Source: JAAUTS01 sp038250235 | Lineage (GTDB): Bacteria > Verrucomicrobiota > Verrucomicrobiia > Methylacidiphilales > JAAUTS01 | Direction: 5' to 3' | Length of the DNA: 31,023 bases | NCBI GenBank assembly: GCA_038250235.1 | Contig: JBBSCO010000032.1 | Span: forward strand, 1-31,023 | Shown: piece by piece, positions 26,317-31,023 of the stretch | How the letters are laid out: the number at the start of each line of letters is the position of its first letter | Numbering within the stretch: position 1 is the first letter of the stretch | Program-made: the position numbers and the translations under genes | The notes under the pieces: generated by a model | Seen by the model: only the letters and a program-made list of their open reading frames with translations | The model's database searches: none | Told to the model about the DNA's origin: nothing

Positions 26317-26337
26317 TCACTTGCCACTTGTCACTTG
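26317..26337 (-). repeat. 7-nt tandem repeat forming the end of epsI
   Basis: On the minus strand three heptamers CAAGTGA, CAAGTGG, CAAGTGA follow each other. They encode the last residues of EpsI (GQVTSGK) and supply its TGA stop. Because seven is not a multiple of three, each unit is read in a different frame. Confidence 0.7.
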
Positions 26338-27078
26338 CCCGGGTTTCGCTCCCTCACTGACCATAAACTTGGGCGCTATCTCGGCCGTGAACCCCTTCAA
26401 CATTTTCAGCGTTTCCGCTTCATCCAGCCCCCCGGGCCTCAGGTTCTGCGTCACCATCGAATTCACAAGAACATAGGCCCAGCGATGGTTCAGATTGTGC
26501 ATCACCCGGTCCCAACTGGTCAGGAACACACGCTTTTCATGTTTGGGGGTGGTAACTTCTTTGCCAACAAACCAGTAGAGGAAGAGACTCTTGATCTTGA
26601 TCCGTTCCGTCGCTGAGGCCTGGACTTCCCGCTCCAACACCAGCTTCATCGCCTCCAGTTTCGTGCCGTTTGACAGTGTGATGGGCACCACCTGGCTGCT
26701 GTTGATGGTCCAACCCTGGCCGGGAAGACAGACTTCCGGACGATGGATGCTGCGCTTCTCCCCACCCGCCAATACGATGGAGCACAGAATCTGCTGCTGG
26801 CTCATGCCGGTGTAGATACGGCGGGCGAACTCGGTGTCCGGTGGTAAAATCGCTTTTTCCGCCGCCGAAATCTCCTGCTCCTCACTGAAATAACCTCCCA
26901 TGTACTGAGGCAGTTCCATCACCACCCCTGACTGGGTAGGGCTGTTCACATCCGGCGAAAACAAACAGGTCGCCACCGTGGCCACGGCCAATACCAGCGG
27001 GATCAGGGCACGGAATGCCAGATCTTTCCACTCGACAGGGCTTGTTTCTGCAACATTCAGGGACGAATCAATATCCAC
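26317..27078 (-). CDS. epsI: EpsI family exosortase-associated protein
   Basis: About 253 residues from GTG 27078, chosen because GGAGG lies 6 nt upstream and the longer frame would extend far into the exosortase gene. An N-terminal membrane helix (ALIPLVLAVATVATCLF) anchors the protein, and the rest is extracytoplasmic. The hallmark of the EpsI domain is visible in SIHRPEVCLPGQGW. EpsI proteins accompany exosortases in exopolysaccharide or PEP-CTERM loci, but their exact role is unclear. It overlaps the exosortase 3' end by 11 nt. Its C-terminus is encoded by a heptamer repeat, so the original stop may have been different. Confidence 0.88.
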   Translation of the reverse strand: MDIDSSLNVAETSPVEWKDLAFRALIPLVLAVATVATCLFSPDVNSPTQSGVVMELPQYMGGYFSEEQEISAAEKAILPPDTEFARRIYTGMSQQQILCSIVLAGGEKRSIHRPEVCLPGQGWTINSSQVVPITLSNGTKLEAMKLVLEREVQASATERIKIKSLFLYWFVGKEVTTPKHEKRVFLTSWDRVMHNLNHRWAYVLVNSMVTQNLRPGGLDEAETLKMLKGFTAEIAPKFMVSEGAKPGQVTSGK

Positions 27079-28240
27079 TTTTAACCTCCGGTGCTTTTTT
27101 AAAATCCGACCATTTGACCGTGTGCAGACCCAGAACCACCAAAAGCACTTTCCAGCCTCCACCCAGGATCCAGGCAATCCCCAGTGCTCCGCCCAAGGCC
27201 ACCACGAACACTACAAAACCACTGATTATGTGGAAGGTGCTGGGATGTTCGAGGCTGCCGATAGCGGTTTCCGACCCGAATAGGATGGTTCCAAAAGTCA
27301 GCATCAAGATGCGGACAAAATTACCGGCCACTGCCAAAGGAACGGCACAGGCAAAGAGAAACCACTGCTTCCAAAGTCTGTCCTGGCTGAAGTAAGCCAA
27401 TAACGCCGTCACCATAGTCAAGGCAAAGAGGGAACGGATACCACTACAGGGATCGGCTACATCCAGAGAAAAGCGGGCTCCTTGCGGAATCCCGGCTCCG
27501 AAGTCCGGAGCCGAGACAATGGCGGTTCCCACGCGGATCGCTTCGATCCCGATCAGGTTGAGGAAGCCGTAGGAAACGGCCGACATCACCACCCGAAGCT
27601 TGAAGGCAATCATATCGAGGAAAGGCATGGGCCAGGCAAACGCGAGAAACAGGTAGGGAAAGGCGATGATTCTGAAAAAGTTCCAGCCGAAGAACCACAA
27701 AACCAAAGCTCCGATGGTGAAATGGAGGGAAAGAAAACTCATTTGTACAATATCGATTTTGTAGCCAATCCAGTAAAAGAGCATGGCCAGAACCAGTAAA
27801 ACCACCGCCCGCTTGTCACCCTTCATGACAACACCATGAAAACGGCCACCAGCCAGAAACACCTGAAAAGTTAAAACAAGCAGTGCGGGTACCGCGACAT
27901 AACTTAGATTGTTGAAGCAGGCAACAACGAAAGCCAGGGCAGAGCCGACGATCACAATAAAATCTATACCCTGAAAATTGATTTCCCGCCGCATAGCCTC
28001 TTCACGCTGCCAATAGATCAGGCAGAGTGAAATAACAGGAACCAATTGGCAATGCTACCACTCAGGGGTCATCATCCACATCCACCACAAATTATAGAAA
28101 ACAGTGCCGGGAACACTTCCGTAACCTAGTCCATACGGAACGGTTCCATACATCAAGGCGACAATGGCTATCGCAGCCAAGCCAAGACAAAAGAGAGAGC
28201 TACTCGCTACACGCTTAAGATCCAAACCCATTGAAGACAA
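27068..28240 (-). pseudogene. Exosortase gene interrupted by an in-frame TAG codon
   Basis: Exosortases are multi-pass membrane cysteine transpeptidases that process C-terminal sorting signals such as PEP-CTERM. The main frame (325 codons from a TTG at 28045 to 27068) contains the catalytic Cys in DVADPCSGIRSLFAL, Arg in AGNFVRILM and His in HPSTFHIISGF, with about eight membrane helices. Immediately upstream, in the same frame, a 61-codon ORF from ATG 28240 ends NLWWMWMMTPEW, then TAG (28055-28057), then HCQLVPVISL. Families usually show Tyr/Phe-x-His-Gly followed by LVP at this point, so the TAG stands where a Tyr codon is expected. Read through, the gene would be 390 codons. It may be a recent nonsense mutation, a sequencing error, or a shortened protein starting at TTG. 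Confidence 0.8.
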
Positions 28241-28352
28241 CTAATCATAGGAAAGCCCGTTTGCCAAGGCCGATCAACAAAGCTGGAATTCGACCATGAA
28301 CCTGCTTTAATTGTCTGATCTGCCGTTTTTTCGAGAAGAGTCCGAGTTTTTC

Positions 28353-29537
28353 ATGAAAATACTTTTTGTAGTACCGCTACCGCCTCCCCATCACGGCCTG
28401 AGTATCATTAACCAGCACCTGAAAGAAAAGATCTCCGAAGAAGAATGGGCTCCTTTCCGAATCCATTTTGTGAACAGTGCCATCTCAGCACGGCTTTCCG
28501 AAATCAGTTCGTTCAGTCCCACCAAAATTGGACGATTGTTAATGCTGGCCGGAAACATCCTGAGAGCCCGGTGGAAGATGGGGCTCTGTGTTCTCTATTA
28601 TATTCCCGCCACAGGCCGCAGCAGCCAGGTGATACGGGACTGGTTCCTCCTGGGTCTTTTCCGCCCCTTCTTCAGTCACCTCGTGCTGCATTGGCACGGG
28701 CTCGGCCTTCGCGAATTCATTGAAGGGAAAAATCCGTTTGTCAGAAAGTTAACAGAATTCATTTTGGGTGCAGCCGACCTATCCATCGTGCTGCATAAAA
28801 GTTACGAGGTGGAGGCAACCTGGTTGAAACCAAAAAACATTGCTGTTGTTTTCAATGGCATCCCCGATCCCTGCCCTGACTTCAATTCACTACTGTCCTT
28901 TCGTGAAAGCCGTTTTCAGGAGCGGACACAGATTTCAAGTTCCGCCGGCCTTGCTCCTCCGGTTTACTCCCTTCTTTTCCTGGGCCATTGCACACGGGAA
29001 AAAGGACTTTTTGATACCCTTGATGCCGTTGCCCTAGCCAACAATCAGCTCCACCAGGAAGGCCATCCCCTGCGATTTCAGTTGAAGGTGGCTGGAAATT
29101 TTTTCTCGGAAGAGGAGAAGTCCGAGTTTGATCAACGTCTGACACAGACCGATCTGAAACTGCCCGACTCTGCCGGTATTGCATCTGTGCAGTATCTGGG
29201 TTTTGTCGAAGGCTCGGAAAAAGACTATTTGTTCCGGCAAAGTGACTGCCTCTGCTTTCCCAGTTATTTCCCAACAGAAGCACAACCGGTCAGTGTGATC
29301 GAAGCTTTGGCTTACGGGCTTAACGTGGTAGTTTCAGAATGGAGGGCACTCCCTGACTGTCTACCGCTGGAAACACGCAGAAGTATTCCCATACGGAACC
29401 CGGCTCTTCTGGCCCAAAGCCTACTGGAAGCATCCAGAACCCTGGATGCCGGAAAAAATCGAAAGCATTTTCTGGAACAGCACACCGTTCAAGCCATGCT
29501 GCAGAATCTAAGTTCCGCTTTTTCAAGTCTTGATTGA
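28353..29537 (+). CDS. Glycosyltransferase, GT4-type (GT-B fold)
   Basis: About 394 residues from ATG 28353 (MKILFVVPLPPPHHGLSIINQHL); a TTG at 28311 would add 14 unlikely residues. The N-terminal half has a PPPHHG donor/acceptor loop. The C-terminal half has FLGHCTREKGLFDTLDAV, and the nucleotide-sugar-binding end is CFPSYFPTEAQPVSVIEAL followed by YGLNVVVSEW, the usual E-x7-E type region. It probably adds a sugar to a lipid-linked or extracellular polysaccharide on the cytoplasmic face. It is transcribed away from the exosortase and converges on the GT2 gene, with only 3 nt between their stop codons. Confidence 0.87.
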   Translation: MKILFVVPLPPPHHGLSIINQHLKEKISEEEWAPFRIHFVNSAISARLSEISSFSPTKIGRLLMLAGNILRARWKMGLCVLYYIPATGRSSQVIRDWFLLGLFRPFFSHLVLHWHGLGLREFIEGKNPFVRKLTEFILGAADLSIVLHKSYEVEATWLKPKNIAVVFNGIPDPCPDFNSLLSFRESRFQERTQISSSAGLAPPVYSLLFLGHCTREKGLFDTLDAVALANNQLHQEGHPLRFQLKVAGNFFSEEEKSEFDQRLTQTDLKLPDSAGIASVQYLGFVEGSEKDYLFRQSDCLCFPSYFPTEAQPVSVIEALAYGLNVVVSEWRALPDCLPLETRRSIPIRNPALLAQSLLEASRTLDAGKNRKHFLEQHTVQAMLQNLSSAFSSLD

Positions 29538-29540
29538 TTT

Positions 29541-30503
29541 CTATTTTTTCCCGGCAGGAAGGCCGAGAAAAACCCCTCTCCAACAAAACAAGGCCAGAGC
29601 GGCCACATTTTCAATACACGAAGGAAAAGTTCGGAGGTAGCGAAGACAATGCCCTGGTATGTATCTCCAAACCCCGCGGCAATGGGCAAGATGCGCCGCC
29701 ATGTAGAACAAATTCTGGAGCATCGCACCAAATTTCATGCGATGACTTTTCTCGGTAGCTTCCAAATCAGAGACGAAGGGTGGACAATGCCGCACAACGG
29801 CGTTGAGATCAACAAAACAATCACCGGAATTGCTCAGACGGAGGGAGTATTCGATGTCCTCCCCCAACATCCAGAAATCATCACGCGGGTAACCGACCGT
29901 TTCAACGCTATGCGTCGACACCATGTAACACGGTCCTCTGAACCATCGAACTTTCACAAAAGGCTTTTTCGCCTTTCTGATCCACTCCAGCGGACGGTTC
30001 ACCAATTTTCTCAGCCTAATGTCTGCACCGGATACCGGTTGAGGGCCGGATTCCAATCGGCCCTGAGCATCGATGATCTGCGGAACCATGGCCATACAGC
30101 CGGAAATTTCTATGCCGTGCAGAAGCCGCTGAGTCGTCTCCGGATCGAGTATCACATCATCGTCAAGGTTCAGGAAATGCGTGACTCTGTTCTCCGTCAG
30201 TTCACCGGCCTTTTTCATTCCCGCCAGAAGCGCCGCTCCACAACCAGGATTTCCTAGCAAAGGAAGGTAGCTAACTTGCATGTGGCATGGAGCGTGGCGA
30301 ACGCGTTCAGAAGTGGTTATTGGATACTCTGACTGACCTCTCCATGCGCCATGCTCCAAGCTCCTCTCAACCTCAATATCCGCAGCATTATCAACAACGA
30401 CAACCAGATCAGGCCGCCGGGTCTGATTCTCCAGGGACAGCAAAAGCCTAAACAACTCGGGTAGTCGTTGGTAGCTTGGAATGACGGCGACAACACAACT
30501 CAT
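29541..30503 (-). CDS. Glycosyltransferase family 2 (rhamnosyltransferase-like)
   Basis: A 320-residue GT-A enzyme. It starts VVAVIPSYQRLPELFRLLLSL, has the metal-binding Asp motif in FLNLDDDVILD, an acceptor-loop GPCYMVS, and the DDFWMLGEDIEYSLRL block typical of GT2 enzymes that use dTDP-rhamnose or similar donors. Residues about 46-76, between the first beta-alpha unit and the VSYLPLLGNPGCGAA motif, are about 20 residues longer than usual and are encoded by repeat-bearing DNA. The start ATG overlaps the TGA of the S23 fragment (ATGA). It probably belongs to the envelope-polysaccharide locus together with the neighbouring glycosyltransferases. Confidence 0.87.
   Translation of the reverse strand: MSCVVAVIPSYQRLPELFRLLLSLENQTRRPDLVVVVDNAADIEVERSLEHGAWRGQSEYPITTSERVRHAPCHMQVSYLPLLGNPGCGAALLAGMKKAGELTENRVTHFLNLDDDVILDPETTQRLLHGIEISGCMAMVPQIIDAQGRLESGPQPVSGADIRLRKLVNRPLEWIRKAKKPFVKVRWFRGPCYMVSTHSVETVGYPRDDFWMLGEDIEYSLRLSNSGDCFVDLNAVVRHCPPFVSDLEATEKSHRMKFGAMLQNLFYMAAHLAHCRGVWRYIPGHCLRYLRTFPSCIENVAALALFCWRGVFLGLPAGKK
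30278..30367. repeat. Two heptamer patches facing each other inside the GT2 gene
   Basis: On the plus strand GCATGTG, GCATGGA, GCGTGGC lie at 30278-30298, and CTCCATG, CGCCATG, CTCCAAG, CTCCTCT lie at 30340-30367. The first set is nearly the reverse complement of the second (GGAGCGTGGCG against GGAGCATGGCG, one mismatch), so together they form an imperfect inverted repeat with a 41-nt centre. The whole 90 nt stays in frame in the glycosyltransferase. Confidence 0.65.
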
Positions 30504-30688
30504 TCTCTTTTTCCTGAATTCGTGATTTTTCCCAAAAGCTCAAAAACAGACCTGGAGGGACGCCGAATCTGGCCTGTCAAGGAGTAACGTTCTTCTTGAG
30601 GAAAATTTTTTGTCGCTTCAAAAATATTCATGGAAAGCTCGTAACCCTTCCGGTAAACCTCGGGCTCCTTGACCGATTGAACTGCCAT
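30500..30688 (-). pseudogene. Truncated S23 / four-helix-bundle protein gene
   Basis: 62 codons encode the N-terminal half of the four-helix-bundle family related to 23S rRNA intervening-sequence proteins: YRKGYELSMNIFEATKNFP, then YSLTGQIRRPSRSV. Family members have about 115-130 residues and continue with an AxNIAEG-like helix and two more helices. Here the similarity stops after SRSV and the frame ends 14 residues later. The remainder is not visible downstream because the GT2 gene begins at once, so it was probably lost by deletion or replacement. The stop overlaps the GT2 start by 4 nt. Confidence 0.65.
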
Positions 30689-30705
30689 ATCTTTGTCTTA
30701 ACCCG

Positions 30706-30733
30706 ACTCCTGTCATCTGTCACCTGATTCCTC
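30706..30733. repeat. 7-nt tandem repeat between the S23 fragment and the right-end glycosyltransferase
   Basis: Four heptamers ACTCCTG, TCATCTG, TCACCTG, ATTCCTC lie end to end just before the stop of the right-end glycosyltransferase gene. They share a CTG-like core and a seven-base step. The units differ from those at the other patches, but the period is the same. Confidence 0.55.
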
Positions 30734-30734
30734 T

Positions 30735-31023
30735 TCACAGAAAACTTTGAAAAAGTTTTTCATACTCATCCGCCACTTTCTCCCACTCAAACTTCTCTTC
30801 CGCACGGCGAAGAGCTCCGGTGCGCAAACGCTGACGCAATTCCGGGTTACGTCCGATTTGCTGCATGGCCTCCGCCAAAGCCCGGACAGGATCCTCACCT
30901 GAAAAACAAAGACCTTCCTCTCCCAACACCTCACGGGTTGCCGCACAGTTCTTGTAAAGAATGGCCGAACCAAACGCCAGTTGATCCAAAAGCACCAGTC
31001 GCGTCGCCTCAATCGTCGCTGGC
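30735..31023 (-). CDS. Glycosyltransferase, C-terminal part (cut by the window edge)
   Basis: An open frame enters from the right edge and ends in TGA at 30735-30737, giving about 95 residues. The pattern PATIEATRLVLLDQLAFG, TREVLGEEGLCFSGED and the closing helix with FEWEKVADEYEKLF matches the C-terminal nucleotide-sugar half of GT4-type glycosyltransferases, where a Glu and a following loop bind the donor. The donor and the N-terminal half are not visible. The same strand and close spacing link it to the GT2 gene downstream. Confidence 0.75.
   Translation of the reverse strand, partial: PATIEATRLVLLDQLAFGSAILYKNCAATREVLGEEGLCFSGEDPVRALAEAMQQIGRNPELRQRLRTGALRRAEEKFEWEKVADEYEKLFQSFL

Overview
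The window is a bacterial chromosome segment with dense, mostly leftward-transcribed genes. Its content points to Verrucomicrobiota: a eukaryote-type UDP-glucose pyrophosphorylase, a fused E1-alpha/E1-beta/E2 oxo-acid dehydrogenase, a sialate O-acetylesterase, a stand-alone CoaC, and an exosortase/EpsI pair beside glycosyltransferases. The phylum assignment is inference from gene content; there is no rRNA or tRNA gene here to confirm it.

Left and middle part (1-22.7 kb, all minus strand, read from right to left): corA; the fused dehydrogenase; lnt; prfB with a programmed +1 frameshift; trpC; a membrane protein of unknown function; a 123-aa hypothetical; a 55-aa ORF; a secreted sialate O-acetylesterase; trpF; trpB; yicC; gmk; coaC; acs; a small AT-rich island (49-aa ORF plus a protein that resembles TIR or nucleoside-deoxyribosyltransferase folds); an isochorismatase-like hydrolase; UDP-glucose pyrophosphorylase; lysS; and an MFS transporter cut by the window edge. 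Many neighbours touch or overlap (gmk/coaC, trpF/trpB, prfB/trpC, lysS/MFS), so long co-transcribed units are likely. The trp genes are split (trpC apart from trpFB) and trpA is absent.

Right part (22.7-31 kb): gpmI on the plus strand, an AbrB/VapC toxin-antitoxin pair with a palindromic operator, then an envelope-polysaccharide and protein-sorting locus. That locus holds an RmlD-like sugar-nucleotide reductase, EpsI, an exosortase interrupted by an in-frame TAG, a GT4-type glycosyltransferase, a GT2 glycosyltransferase, a truncated S23 four-helix-bundle gene, and the end of another glycosyltransferase.

The most unusual signals are: (1) the exosortase amber codon, with homologous-looking sequence continuing in the same frame on both sides; (2) patches of degenerate 7-nt tandem repeats scattered over the right 8 kb, two of them lying in frame inside gpmI and a GT2 gene and one forming the end of epsI; (3) the three-enzyme dehydrogenase fusion, which lacks a recognisable subunit-binding domain and has Asn in place of the usual Asp of the E2 motif, with an 11-bp inverted repeat just ahead of its start codon; (4) the AT-rich two-ORF island with a candidate nucleotide-processing protein. 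No CRISPR array, complete insertion sequence, rRNA or tRNA was seen.
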